Assembly (NCBI GenBank): GCA_040772045.1
Contig: JAXGYV010000003.1
Coordinates: 124,001-188,000, forward strand
Reading direction: 5' to 3'
DNA from: JAXGYV01 sp040772045
Lineage (GTDB): Bacteria > Actinomycetota > Thermoleophilia > UBA2241
DNA length: 64,000 nucleotides
Within the stretch, counting starts at the first letter, position 1, and each line of letters opens with the position of its first letter. The position numbers were made by a program, and so were the translations under genes. Positions 24,520-33,546 of the stretch are shown here, in pieces. The notes under the pieces are model-generated. The model did no database searches and was not told the DNA's origin. It worked only from the letters and a program-made list of their open reading frames with translations.

Positions 24520-25944
24520 TTGAAGCGTCACCGCCTGCCGAGACGGCGACCTGTTCCCTCGAGCAGATCTGAGGTCGCAGTCGGCTTGTCACCGACAGAT
24601 TGCGGAGTGGACGCGAGCACACGATGCCCGCAAGAGAAAGGCGGCAGAACTGCCGGTTGGCCGGAGCCACCGAGCCAGCCCGAACGCCAGCGCTGGAGCG
24701 AGGAGAACACCGTAGCTGAGAGAGCCGAAGTAGTCCAAGCCACACTGGCCAACCGTCCGCTAGCATTCAACAAGAACTTCGTTCTGCTCTGGGTGGGTCA
24801 GTTCGTGTCACAGATCGGCGACCGCCTGGCCATGGTCGCTTTCCCCTGGCTGGTGTACCAGTCGACCGATTCAGCATTCTCGACCGGCGTGATGCTCGCG
24901 CTCTACGCGCTTCCTTACGTTCTGTTTGGCGCATTTGCCGGTGTCATCATCGATCGCTTCAACAAACGAAGCGTGATGGTGACTGCCGACTTGATACGCG
25001 CAGCGCTCACACTCTCCGTACCGCTTATCGCCAAGCAATGGCCTGGTGGCGTGTACCTTCTGAGCTTCACGATCTCATCCGTGGCCGTGTTCTTCGATCC
25101 ATGCAAGCTGGCGATCCTCCCCGACCTCGTAGCCGCCCGAAAGCTGCTACGAGCGAACTCTCTGCTCGCCACAGGAGAGACGCTCACAGAGACCATCGGT
25201 TTTGCCCTCGCTGGGTTGGTGGTGTACGCGTACGGGACGTCAACGGCGTTCATGGTCGACGCGGCAACCTTCGTGGTCTCAGCCGTCGCCCTCCTCGTCC
25301 TTCGATACGGGATGAGCCAGTCCACCGCAGGTCGGCGATCAGCCCGAGGACTAGCCCACGAGGCACGCGAGGGGATCGCCTACCTCTTCGGACACCGCGG
25401 TTTGGCCGCAAACACACTGCTCGTGATGGCGGCGGCGCTCGGCGCAGGCGCCACGTACCCCTTGACGTTCCTCTACGCCGCCAAGGTACTGGGCGGGGGG
25501 ATGCGCTGGTTCGGCTTCATGGAATCGAGCATTGCTCTCGGATACCTCGTAGGCGCGATCGGCATGGCAGCGCTCGGCGAACGCGCCTCAAAGGGCCTTG
25601 CCATGACAGCGGGAGTTGCGGGAATGGGGGCCGCCTTTGCAGTCGTCGGAGTCGTCGACACACTCGCCCTCACGCTAGTTCCCTTCTTCATCGTGGGAGT
25701 CACCAACGCGGTCGCACTCATCAGCATCGACACTTATTGCCAGGAGATCGTCCCGGAACCACTGCGCGGCCGGGTATGGGGCACACGATTCACCCTTACC
25801 CAGGGCATCTTTGCCATTTCGGTGTTGATAGGAGCAGCGCTAGCTGTGCGCATCGATGTCGCGACCCTGTTCATCGTCTGCGGCACCATCGTAGCGGTAT
25901 CCGGCGTGGCCGGCATCTTCGTCGAGAGCATTCGCCGGGCCTAA
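24520..25944 (+). CDS. major facilitator superfamily transporter (MFS_3/EntS-like)
   Basis: About 12 membrane segments. The transporter part begins FNKNFVLLWVGQFVSQIGDRLAMVAFPWLVYQ, typical of drug or siderophore exporters of the EntS group. The loop after segment 2 carries IIDRFNKRSVMV (motif A like). The start is uncertain: the open frame begins with a TTG at 24520, but the first about 80 residues are polar and unlike MFS proteins. A good AGGAG-type site near 24,695 is followed by GTA rather than a usual start codon. Substrate unknown. Confidence 0.75.
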   Translation: MKRHRLPRRRPVPSSRSEVAVGLSPTDCGVDASTRCPQEKGGRTAGWPEPPSQPERQRWSEENTVAERAEVVQATLANRPLAFNKNFVLLWVGQFVSQIGDRLAMVAFPWLVYQSTDSAFSTGVMLALYALPYVLFGAFAGVIIDRFNKRSVMVTADLIRAALTLSVPLIAKQWPGGVYLLSFTISSVAVFFDPCKLAILPDLVAARKLLRANSLLATGETLTETIGFALAGLVVYAYGTSTAFMVDAATFVVSAVALLVLRYGMSQSTAGRRSARGLAHEAREGIAYLFGHRGLAANTLLVMAAALGAGATYPLTFLYAAKVLGGGMRWFGFMESSIALGYLVGAIGMAALGERASKGLAMTAGVAGMGAAFAVVGVVDTLALTLVPFFIVGVTNAVALISIDTYCQEIVPEPLRGRVWGTRFTLTQGIFAISVLIGAALAVRIDVATLFIVCGTIVAVSGVAGIFVESIRRA

Positions 25945-25990
25945 AGGACCCGCCTCGTCGGGAGGAACAGCGAGGTGATAGCCTAGCCGC

Positions 25991-27229
25991 GTGATCCCCC
26001 GACCGCACACCCAGTTCGCCATGTCCGTCGGGATCGATCGCGGTTCGAAGCTACAGCTCGCCGCTATCTGCTGTGCCTCCTTCGTTGTGTGGTCAGGATT
26101 CGGCGCGATCCTGCCGTACCTTCCGGTATTCCTCCGTGAGCAGGCACACGCCTCGCTACCCTTGATCGGAGTGATCGCGGCGGGCTTCTCGGTCGGAACC
26201 TTCGCGTTCAGCGCCCCCCTGGGTCGCTTGAGCGATACCGTCGGACGCAAACCAGTGATCGTTACGGGTGTGTGGCTCTACGCGGTCGCGTCACTTCTCT
26301 TCGTCGCAACGCGGAACCCCTACTGGTTCATCCTGTTCAGGCTGCTCGAAGGCCTTGGCTCGGCAGCTGTCGGCCCAGCGGGGCAAGCGTTCATCGCCGA
26401 CATCACTCCAGAGCATCGCCGTAGTCAGGCGTACGGGTGGCTCACTTCGGCGCAGTACGGCGGACTGGTGATCGGGCCCGCGCTGGCGGTCCCCCTCTAC
26501 AGCCTAGGTGGAGGCAAGGGAGTGTGGGCCTTTTACACGATTTTTATCTTCGGTGGGGCACTCTCTGTACTGACGGGGCTGGCGCTCATGCTCACCATCC
26601 GTGAGCCAGCACGCAAAGCTCGCCGGGAGCAGCCTCGGCGACCGCCGGCCCGTGCCCTTCTCGCCGGCCCGATCATCGCCTTCGTCGTGATTGCTTTCAC
26701 CGGCAACTACGCAGTGGGCGCTTTCGAGGTGCTCTGGAGCATCTACCTGCAGGACATCGGCACGTCAATGAACTTCGTCGCGGCCACCTGGATCGCGTTC
26801 TCCGTCCCGATGCTCTTCTCCTGGGTTGCTGGACGGCTCTCTGACAAGTCCAACCGGTTCCTCCTTATGATGATTGGCTACGGGATCTCGGCTCTAGCCT
26901 GGATGACGTATGGCCTGACCACCATTCCGCTCGTACTCCTGGCGGTCAATGTCGTCGAGGGCTTCGCGATCGCTTTCTCTTATCCCGCCAAGCAAGCTTT
27001 TCTGGTCCAGATGAGCCCGCGACCATGGGTCGGCACCATCCTCGGCATCGAGACTAGCTCCTTGCAGCTGGCGACTCTGGTGGGCTCGCTCACCGCACCA
27101 CTGCTCTACGATAGGATCGGCGGGAAGACCCTCGTGGTAGGCGGCATGCTCGCTCTGGCTGGCTTGGCGGCCATGGCGCCAACGCTGGGACGAGCTTGGA
27201 AGGTCGCCTCTGCTCCGACGTCCCGGTGA
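25991..27229 (+). CDS. major facilitator superfamily transporter (TetA/MdtG-like)
   Basis: 412 residues, 12 membrane segments. Motif A is clear as GRLSDTVGRKPVIV after segment 2, and a second copy reads GRLSDKSNRFLLM in the C-terminal half. GGLVIGPAL resembles the antiporter motif C. This points to a proton-driven efflux pump of drug or metabolite type. It starts 46 bases after the preceding MFS gene, so the two probably share a transcript. The GTG at 25991 could be replaced by the ATG 10 codons inside. Confidence 0.8.
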   Translation: MIPRPHTQFAMSVGIDRGSKLQLAAICCASFVVWSGFGAILPYLPVFLREQAHASLPLIGVIAAGFSVGTFAFSAPLGRLSDTVGRKPVIVTGVWLYAVASLLFVATRNPYWFILFRLLEGLGSAAVGPAGQAFIADITPEHRRSQAYGWLTSAQYGGLVIGPALAVPLYSLGGGKGVWAFYTIFIFGGALSVLTGLALMLTIREPARKARREQPRRPPARALLAGPIIAFVVIAFTGNYAVGAFEVLWSIYLQDIGTSMNFVAATWIAFSVPMLFSWVAGRLSDKSNRFLLMMIGYGISALAWMTYGLTTIPLVLLAVNVVEGFAIAFSYPAKQAFLVQMSPRPWVGTILGIETSSLQLATLVGSLTAPLLYDRIGGKTLVVGGMLALAGLAAMAPTLGRAWKVASAPTSR

Positions 27230-27385
27230 GAGCACCTCGACCGGCGTTGGCGAGAAGCACGCCATCTCGACGCGTCATCTGAGCACACGGGAGCAGCTAG
27301 CGTTGAGTCGGTCGAATCCGGCCTTTCCCTCTCATGCTCTGCCCGGCGTTAGCCGCGAACGCTCATCGAGTCTCGAATAGCGGCA

Positions 27386-27874
27386 CTACTCGGGTAGCGG
27401 CACTACGAGTACCGGCGTATGTGTCTTTGGCAGCAACCGGTAGACGCTGGAGCCGAGCAACGCGCCCGCGATAGCCCCCTCGCCGTGAGTACCGACGACG
27501 ATCATGCATGCCGCATGAGCCTTGGCGGCAGCGAGCAGTGCGTCAGCCGGCGAGCCCTCACGAAGCTCAGTGCTCACAGAGAGGTCACTGCCGGCAACCA
27601 GCTCGGCACCCTCCCTCAAGTACTGTTCGGCGTTGATTCGTGTAGCCCGAAGCTCGTCCTCGATCTGCGTGGTAAGCGCCGCGGGCGGTTCCAGGCCGAC
27701 GGGCGTCGGGTACACGATCGGGGGCTCGTAGGCGTGCACGAGCACAAGACGAGCACCTGGCATCCGAGAGGCTTGGCCGACAGCGACCTCGAGCGCCGCT
27801 TTACTGCATGCCGAGCCATCGTAGCCAACGATCACTACCTGCGAAATGCCCCCGGCATCGCGCTCCTCCTGCAT
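27386..27874 (-). CDS. universal stress protein (UspA family), ATP-binding type
   Basis: 162 residues. It starts VVIVGYDGSACSKAALEVAV and ends with the ATP-binding pattern GTHGEGAIAGALLGSSVYRLL then VLVVPLPE. The G-2x-G-9x-G-(S/T) motif is complete, so nucleotide binding is expected. UspA proteins are stress-linked cytoplasmic dimers of unclear reaction. It is on the same strand as mqnC but upstream of nothing obvious. Confidence 0.88.
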   Translation of the reverse strand: MQEERDAGGISQVVIVGYDGSACSKAALEVAVGQASRMPGARLVLVHAYEPPIVYPTPVGLEPPAALTTQIEDELRATRINAEQYLREGAELVAGSDLSVSTELREGSPADALLAAAKAHAACMIVVGTHGEGAIAGALLGSSVYRLLPKTHTPVLVVPLPE

Positions 27875-27965
27875 GCCGCCTCCTCACTCGTCGTGGAATC
27901 TCTCTGCTGCACTGCTAAGAGCTGATCCGTGCCGCTGGACCCGTCTCGCATACCCTCGCCTTGTG

Positions 27966-29018
27966 TCAGTACCGTCGCACCTCACGGTAGAGCGTGTCGC
28001 GCTGAACAGGGCTTCGGCCGGCGCCGCGAATGCACCACACCATCTCATCGACGCACATCCGGTGGCTAACTCCGGCGGCACGCACCACGTTCTCCTCGAT
28101 CATCGTGGAGCCCATATCGTTGGCCCCGAAAGCGAGAGATACCTGCCCCAGTTTGATCCCCTGCGTCACCCACGAGGCTTGGATATTGGGCACATTGTCG
28201 AGGTAGATGCGACTTATCGCCAGCATACGCAGGTAATCCATTCCGGTGGCGGCGAGATGGCCCTCTTGCAGACGGGTGTTGCCCGCCTGGAACGTCCAGG
28301 GGATGAAGGCGGTGAAGCCACCCGTCTCGTCCTGCAGATCGCGGATACGCCGCAAGTGCTCCACGCGCTCTTGCGGCGTATCCAGAGAGCCGAACATCAT
28401 GGTGGCCGTGCTGGGCATGCCAAGGGCATGAGCCCGGCGCATGACCTCCAGCCACGTAGCGGTGGAGATCTTGTGCGGACTGACGGCGGCGCGCACACGG
28501 TCGACCAGCACCTCGGCACCACCGCCCGGCAAGCTATCCAGCCCCGCGGCGTGCAGCCGTTGCAGCGTCTCGGCGAGGCTGAGCGCGCTCAACTGGGCGA
28601 TATGGGCGATCTCGGGCGGCGAGAGCGAGTGGATATGGATCGGGTACTTCTCCTTGATGCCGCGAAAGAGGTCTTCGAACCACTCGATATCGAGGTCGGG
28701 GTGGAGGCCGCCCTGCATCATCACAGCAGTACCGCCGAGGGCGAGTGTCTCCTCGATCTTGGCATAAATCTCCGCCCGGCTGAGCACATAGGCGTCCGGG
28801 CTGCCCGGCTCCCGGTAGAACGCGCAGAAGCGGCAGCCCGAGACGCACACGTTCGTGTAGTTGATGTTGCGATCGACGACGAAGGTGACATCTGTACCAG
28901 GGTGCCAACGATGGCGGACCGCGTCGGCACGCGCCCCTAGCTCGAGCAGGTCGCCGTGCACCAGCAGATCGAGCGCCTCAGCCTCGCCAATACGCGTCTG
29001 GGCTCGTGAAGCAGCCAT
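27966..29018 (-). CDS. mqnC: cyclic dehypoxanthine futalosine synthase
   Basis: Radical SAM enzyme of the futalosine menaquinone pathway, turning dehypoxanthine futalosine into its cyclic form. 350 residues from the ATG at 29018; the GTG one codon upstream is less likely. The iron-sulfur cluster site is CVSGCRFC (C58, C62, C65), preceded by DRNINYTNV. The MqnC/CofG-type segments MMQGGLHPDLDIEWFEDL, LPGGGAEVLVDRVR and GFTAFIPWTFQAGNT follow. It shares about half its layout with MqnE upstream but is a separate enzyme. Its start overlaps the stop of the small gene upstream (TGATG). Confidence 0.94.
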   Translation of the reverse strand: MAASRAQTRIGEAEALDLLVHGDLLELGARADAVRHRWHPGTDVTFVVDRNINYTNVCVSGCRFCAFYREPGSPDAYVLSRAEIYAKIEETLALGGTAVMMQGGLHPDLDIEWFEDLFRGIKEKYPIHIHSLSPPEIAHIAQLSALSLAETLQRLHAAGLDSLPGGGAEVLVDRVRAAVSPHKISTATWLEVMRRAHALGMPSTATMMFGSLDTPQERVEHLRRIRDLQDETGGFTAFIPWTFQAGNTRLQEGHLAATGMDYLRMLAISRIYLDNVPNIQASWVTQGIKLGQVSLAFGANDMGSTMIEENVVRAAGVSHRMCVDEMVWCIRGAGRSPVQRDTLYREVRRY

Positions 29019-29140
29019 CACGCCACCACCGTGGCACCCGGCAGGCCAGACAGCTCGAACTCATACCCCGGGACGATCCGGAGGCGGGCATGTCCGGGCA
29101 CGGGAGACACGCCGTCGATCTCGCAGCCAGCCATCTTCAT
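29018..29140 (-). CDS. possible 40-residue small protein coupled to mqnA and mqnC
   Basis: ATG at 29140 to TGA at 29018. The start overlaps the mqnA stop as ATGA, and the stop overlaps the mqnC start as TGATG, so translation of all three could be coupled. 33 of 40 codons end in G or C, as in neighbouring genes. The sequence starts MKMAGCEIDGVSPVPGHA and ends ELSGLPGATVVA, with no membrane segment. AGGCAGG lies 7 bases before the start. I recognise no family. It may be an unannotated partner of MqnA or MqnC, or a mere coupling device. Confidence 0.5.
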   Translation of the reverse strand: MKMAGCEIDGVSPVPGHARLRIVPGYEFELSGLPGATVVA

Positions 29141-30027
29141 GCTCCGGCCTGCCTATCGCTGTGGTATGCGCTCGCGCGGCATTCGCTCGCCGCGAGAACA
29201 CCCGGTACGGGCGGTACACCGACGAGCTCTCCAAGAGCAGCGGCGCGTCGATAAAACTCCGTCAGACCAAGACGCTGCTGCTCCGAGAAGTCGTAGCGCA
29301 GCTTCTCGAAATACGCGTACAGATAGCGTTGGGTGAAGTCGTAGATCAAGGCGGCCGCGGCAGCCGTATCGCACGGGCGCTCGGCACAGCGATCTCTCGA
29401 GGCGAGCAGCGCCGTCTGCAATGCACGAGCTTTCTCCGGATACATGGCGAGGAAGTCTCTGCGCACACCACACACCGCGAACACCATCGGCAACCCAGTT
29501 ACCTGGTACCAGGCCTCACCGAGATCGACGTGAATGGGATACACGCCATCCCGCAGTACGTGGAGAGCTTCGTCGCCGATCAAGAGCAGCGCATCGAACC
29601 GGGCGAGCGTCTCCGAGAGCGGCTGAAGCCGCGGTGCATACTCCGGCGAGATCCCCCACTCCTCGCACAGGAGTCGAAGGAGACAGACGGAGGTGGCGCT
29701 TTTCTCGGAGAAGGCGATCGTGCGCAGCTGTTCAACTGGGACCTTGCTGAACAGCTGCACGGAATCCACCGCTCCGACCGAGCCGATGGCGAGGTCACCG
29801 AGCACGGTGAGTACATCCGCATGCCGCGCGTACTCGATGGAAGAGCAGAAGGTGAGATCGATGCGTCCGGCGACCAGCATGCGGTTGAGCTCGGTCGGAC
29901 TCCCTTCTACCACTTCAGCGGTCATACCGAGTCGGGCGAGTTCCTCCTCGAAGTACACGTAGAGAGGAAAGCAGTTGACGAAGTCGATGCGTCCCACGCG
30001 CGGCGGCGACCCGCCAGCGCTGCTCAC
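29137..30027 (-). CDS. mqnA: chorismate dehydratase
   Basis: MqnA makes 3-enolpyruvylbenzoate from chorismate, the first step of the futalosine pathway. 296 residues with the periplasmic-binding-like fold of MqnA/MqnD. Seen: VGRIDFVNCFPLYV at the N-terminus, GSPTELNRMLVAGRIDLTFCSSIEYARH, and SEKSATSVCLLRLL. MqnD shares the fold, but the RIDFVNCFPL start and position between mqnE and mqnC favour MqnA. Its GTG start overlaps the mqnE stop by four bases. Confidence 0.9.
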   Translation of the reverse strand: MSSAGGSPPRVGRIDFVNCFPLYVYFEEELARLGMTAEVVEGSPTELNRMLVAGRIDLTFCSSIEYARHADVLTVLGDLAIGSVGAVDSVQLFSKVPVEQLRTIAFSEKSATSVCLLRLLCEEWGISPEYAPRLQPLSETLARFDALLLIGDEALHVLRDGVYPIHVDLGEAWYQVTGLPMVFAVCGVRRDFLAMYPEKARALQTALLASRDRCAERPCDTAAAAALIYDFTQRYLYAYFEKLRYDFSEQQRLGLTEFYRRAAALGELVGVPPVPGVLAASECRASAYHSDRQAGA

Positions 30028-31145
30028 CGCTCCACCTGGTAACTCCGCACGACGTTATAGAGCGTATCGCGCTCCACCGGGATGCGATCCGCATTGCGGA
30101 TAAGCCGCACGAGCTCGTTCCGCTCGATCGCCTGAGCCGTGTCGACTCCGGCCGCGTGGCTAATCTTCTCTTCCACCACGGTGCCGTCCAGGTCGTTCAC
30201 ACCGAAGGCTAGCGAAACCTGGGCAAGCTTGAGACCAACGTTGATCCAGAACGCTTTCACGTGGCGGAAGTTATCCAACACGAGCCTGCCGACAGCCAGC
30301 ATGATGAGATCGTCGTAACCAGATGGGCCGGGCAGATCCGCCAGTTTCGTATTGTCCGGTTGGAAGGAGAGTGGGATGAAGGAGTTGAAACCCGCCGTTT
30401 CGTCTTGCAGGTCGCGCAGTCGCAGCAGGTGATCGACGATCTCCTCTGGCCGCTCTACGTGACCGTAGAGCATGGTGGCATTCGACCGCAGGCCAGCGTT
30501 ATGGGCGGCACGCATAACGTCCAGCCACCGCTCCCCGCTGATCTTGCGGTTGCACACGAGGTCGCGCACGCGTGCCGCGAATATCTCCGCACCCCCGCCA
30601 GGCAGCGATCCCAGCCCAGCCTCTTTGAGCTCGAGCAGGACTTCCTCGACCGAAGTCCCGGCGAGACCCGCAAGGTAAACGATCTCGCTGGCCGTAAAAG
30701 CCTGGATGTGCACTTCGGGCGCTAGTTCCTTCAGGCCGCGCAGCATCTGCACGTAGTAGGAGTAGGGAAGGCCGGGATGCTCACCGCCCACGATGTGGAT
30801 CTCCGTAACCCCGCCGGTGAGCGCCGACCGCGCCTTCTCCAGCACCTCGTCCACCGAGAGCGTGTACGCATCGGCATCGCCATCTTGGTGACTGAAGGCA
30901 CAGAAGAGACATCCGTTGCGACACACATTGGTGTGGTTGATGTGACGATTGCAGATGAAGTAGACCTGGTCGCCAACGGCGCGCGCGCGCGCGAAGTCAG
31001 CGAGCGCGCCGAGCGCCAGGAGGTCGCGACTCGTCAACAGGGTAAGCGCATCGTCGGCGTTCAGACGGATGCCCTCTTGTACCTTCTCCCAGATATTCGT
31101 AAGGCCCGCCCGCCCGGCGAGTCGCTCTCTGTCCTGCACATCCAC
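30024..31145 (-). CDS. mqnE: aminofutalosine synthase
   Basis: Radical SAM enzyme joining the adenosyl group of SAM to 3-enolpyruvylbenzoate to give 6-amino-6-deoxyfutalosine. 373 residues, GTG start. The cluster site is CRNGCLFC (C75, C79, C82) after CNRHINHTNV. Other marks are HIVGGEHPGLPYSYYVQMLRG, LPGGGAEIFAARVR and GFNSFIPLSFQPDNT. MqnE and MqnC are related, and the order here allows the two to be told apart (the MqnE-type GGEHP against the MqnC-type GGLHP). Confidence 0.93.
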   Translation of the reverse strand: MDVQDRERLAGRAGLTNIWEKVQEGIRLNADDALTLLTSRDLLALGALADFARARAVGDQVYFICNRHINHTNVCRNGCLFCAFSHQDGDADAYTLSVDEVLEKARSALTGGVTEIHIVGGEHPGLPYSYYVQMLRGLKELAPEVHIQAFTASEIVYLAGLAGTSVEEVLLELKEAGLGSLPGGGAEIFAARVRDLVCNRKISGERWLDVMRAAHNAGLRSNATMLYGHVERPEEIVDHLLRLRDLQDETAGFNSFIPLSFQPDNTKLADLPGPSGYDDLIMLAVGRLVLDNFRHVKAFWINVGLKLAQVSLAFGVNDLDGTVVEEKISHAAGVDTAQAIERNELVRLIRNADRIPVERDTLYNVVRSYQVER

Positions 31146-31170
31146 AGCCCTGCTACCCTTCCTGACACAC

Positions 31171-32157
31171 TCAGCTATACCGGTCCACTACCCGCCCGGC
31201 AAGCTGGCCGAGCAGGTCTTTCTCCATATCGTCGGGGCACGCCGCGAGGCGCTCGCGGGCGGCCGCGACGTAGCCCAGGGCCGCCTCACGAGCTCTGTCC
31301 AGCGCGCCACAGCGCCGTACCTCATCCACCACACGCACCACGTCGGCCTCGGCCTTCTGCCGCCTGCCGAGCACATCGGCCAGGCCGGGAGACACGGCCA
31401 GCGCGTAGATCAGCGGCAACGTCATCGTACCGTCACGAACGTCCGTGCCCGTCCGCTTTCCCGTAGTCATCTCCTCGCCCGTGAAGTCGAGGATATCGTC
31501 GAAGATCTGGAACGCCACACCCAGCAGACGGCCGTATTCTTCCAGCTCCCGCGCGACCGCCGGCGGCGCGCCGGTGACCACAGCGCCCAGCCGGCAGGAG
31601 GCGGCGAAGAGGCCGCCCGTCTTCAGTGTACAGCGTCTGACGTACGCGTCTGGCTCCACAGCGACCAGATAGGCCTCGTGCATCTGCAGGATCTCCCCCT
31701 CGGAGAGCCCGGTGGCCACGTCACTCAACACAGCGACCGCCTCGGGATGACGGGTATCTACGATCTCGCTGAACGCCGCCGCGAGGAGGTAGTTGCCGAC
31801 TGAGGTCGCCACATGAACGCCGGCTTCCCTGACCACCGTCGGACGGCCCCGCCGCAACGCGGCGCCGTCGAGCACGTCGTCGTGAACCAGCGTGGCCATG
31901 TGCAGCAGCTCCACGGCGGCGGCAACTCCGATGACCGGGCCGTCGAGCGGCGCGTCTTTCCGCGCGCAGAGCAAAGCGAGAAGCGGTCGCAGCCGCTTTC
32001 CGCCAGCGTTCAATGTAGCCTCAGTGGATCTGCGAAGCTGGCCGGAGAAGCGTGTGGCGACCGCGTCGAGCCGAGCCTCTACACAACGCAGACCGGTAGC
32101 GAAGCGCCGCTTCTGGGCAGCCCCCCGCCAACTCAGCTGATGAGGTGTCGTCGTCAC
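31171..32157 (-). CDS. long-chain polyprenyl diphosphate synthase (HepT-like catalytic subunit)
   Basis: Trans-prenyltransferase of 328 residues that should make the menaquinone side chain. Both aspartate-rich motifs are present: LVHDDVLD followed by RRGRPTV (first) and FQIFDDILDF (second). GGKRLRPLL and a GNYLLAAAF-type stretch are typical. The GTG start is 1 base after the menG stop, so they are coupled. Chain length cannot be read by eye. A HepS-like small subunit encoded at 41922-42524 could be its partner. Confidence 0.88.
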   Translation of the reverse strand: MTTTPHQLSWRGAAQKRRFATGLRCVEARLDAVATRFSGQLRRSTEATLNAGGKRLRPLLALLCARKDAPLDGPVIGVAAAVELLHMATLVHDDVLDGAALRRGRPTVVREAGVHVATSVGNYLLAAAFSEIVDTRHPEAVAVLSDVATGLSEGEILQMHEAYLVAVEPDAYVRRCTLKTGGLFAASCRLGAVVTGAPPAVARELEEYGRLLGVAFQIFDDILDFTGEEMTTGKRTGTDVRDGTMTLPLIYALAVSPGLADVLGRRQKAEADVVRVVDEVRRCGALDRAREAALGYVAAARERLAACPDDMEKDLLGQLAGRVVDRYS

Positions 32158-32158
32158 G

Positions 32159-32911
32159 TCACATCGACCTCTTGGGTACCTGGCCCACGTGGAGAGCCAC
32201 GATGCCCAATCCGAGACGACGATACCGGATGTCGACCAGACCAGCCTGCGCCATCATCGTAGCCAGCTCCGGCGGCGGGGGGAACGATCGCACAGATGAG
32301 GGGAGATAGGAGTACGCCGAACCATCACCGGCGACGAGGCGCCCGAGGCCCGGCACAGCACGATCGAACCAGAAGCTGTGGAACCGACGCCCGAAGCCCG
32401 GTGGCGGCGTAGTGATCTCGAGACATACTACGCTGCCCCCTGGCCGCGTGACCCGTACCATCTGCCGAAGGGCACCGGGCAGATCCGCCACATTGCGTAC
32501 GCCGAAGGCGACAGTAGTGGCGGCGAAGTGATCGTCGGCGAAGGGCAGGTTCAGAAGATCGCCGACTATGAAGGTTGGCACGACGGCGTTGTGCCTCGCG
32601 CGCCGTCGCGCGAACTCCTCCGCCTTTTTCCGCGCACATACCAGCATCGCCTCGCTGAAATCCAAGCCGACCACTTGCACCCCGGGGAACCGCTGGGCGA
32701 TGGCGAGCGAGAGATCTCCGGTACCGCAACAGACGTCGAGTGCCCGCTCGCCGGGCTGCAGATGAGCCTCGGCGGCGGCCAGAGATCGCCAACACCGATC
32801 GAGCCCCACCGTCATGATCGTGTTCATGAGGTCGTAGCGCCGCGCGATACGATCGAACATGTCTCGAATGCGCTCGGGCTGACGCGACGGCGCACGGGCG
32901 CCCGTTTGCAT
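32159..32911 (-). CDS. menG: demethylmenaquinone methyltransferase
   Basis: SAM-dependent methyltransferase of the UbiE/MenG family, 250 residues from the ATG at 32911, which overlaps the ubiX stop (TGATG). It carries FDRIARRYDLMNTIMTVGLDRCWR, the SAM motif ALDVCCGTGDLSLA, GLDFSEAML, FGVRNV and a C-terminal YSYLPSSVRSFP segment. It performs the last step of menaquinone synthesis at the membrane face. Confidence 0.92.
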   Translation of the reverse strand: MQTGARAPSRQPERIRDMFDRIARRYDLMNTIMTVGLDRCWRSLAAAEAHLQPGERALDVCCGTGDLSLAIAQRFPGVQVVGLDFSEAMLVCARKKAEEFARRRARHNAVVPTFIVGDLLNLPFADDHFAATTVAFGVRNVADLPGALRQMVRVTRPGGSVVCLEITTPPPGFGRRFHSFWFDRAVPGLGRLVAGDGSAYSYLPSSVRSFPPPPELATMMAQAGLVDIRYRRLGLGIVALHVGQVPKRSM

Positions 32912-33519
32912 CACGCGTCTTCTCCACCCCATGCGGGGTACAGTGTGTGTTCGAAACCGAGAACCGTGAGCACCTTGCCAACGACTGAGTCGACAACGTC
33001 TTGAAGCGTCTGCGGCCGGCCATAGAATCCGGGCATGGCGGGCACCACATAGGCTCCCGCTTCGCTCGCCTCCAGCAGCCGCCGAAGATGGATAGAGGAG
33101 AGCGGCATCTCACGCGGCACCAGGACCAGCGGGCGCCGCTCCTTGAGCGCCACCATCCCCACCCGGTGGATCAGCGTGCTGGTGGTACCCAAGGCGATGG
33201 CAGCAGCACTAGAGAGCGAGCACGGGCAAACGACCACCGCATCGGGCGCCGCCGTGCCGCTGGAGACCGCGGCGCCAAGGTCGTCGGGGTGGTAGACAGT
33301 GGCGTTCGCGTGGCTCGTTTTGAGGAAGACGCGCGTGGCCTCGTCGCGCTCGGATGCCGTGATGCCCAGCTCGTGGCACACCACCTGGAGCCCGGGATCG
33401 GAGAGGCACAGCGCGAGCCGACAGCCGCGGAAGGAGAGCTGTTGAAGCAGCCGCTGTGCGTAGACCGCACCGCTCGCGCCACTGACACCCACGAATATCG
33501 TGCTGGGCAAACCCGTCAT
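32911..33519 (-). CDS. ubiX: UbiX-like flavin prenyltransferase
   Basis: 202 residues. UbiX makes the prenylated FMN cofactor that UbiD decarboxylases need. Marks: IFVGVSGASGAVYAQRLL at the start (FMN binding), VVCPCSLSSAAAIALG, and LVLVPREMPLSSIHLRRL. In futalosine-pathway clusters this is often called MqnM. It pairs with the UbiD-like gene at 40511-41935. Translation runs into menG. Confidence 0.92.
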   Translation of the reverse strand: MTGLPSTIFVGVSGASGAVYAQRLLQQLSFRGCRLALCLSDPGLQVVCHELGITASERDEATRVFLKTSHANATVYHPDDLGAAVSSGTAAPDAVVVCPCSLSSAAAIALGTTSTLIHRVGMVALKERRPLVLVPREMPLSSIHLRRLLEASEAGAYVVPAMPGFYGRPQTLQDVVDSVVGKVLTVLGFEHTLYPAWGGEDA

Positions 33520-33546
33520 GTGCGGCGCGATTCTAGCACGCGAGCA

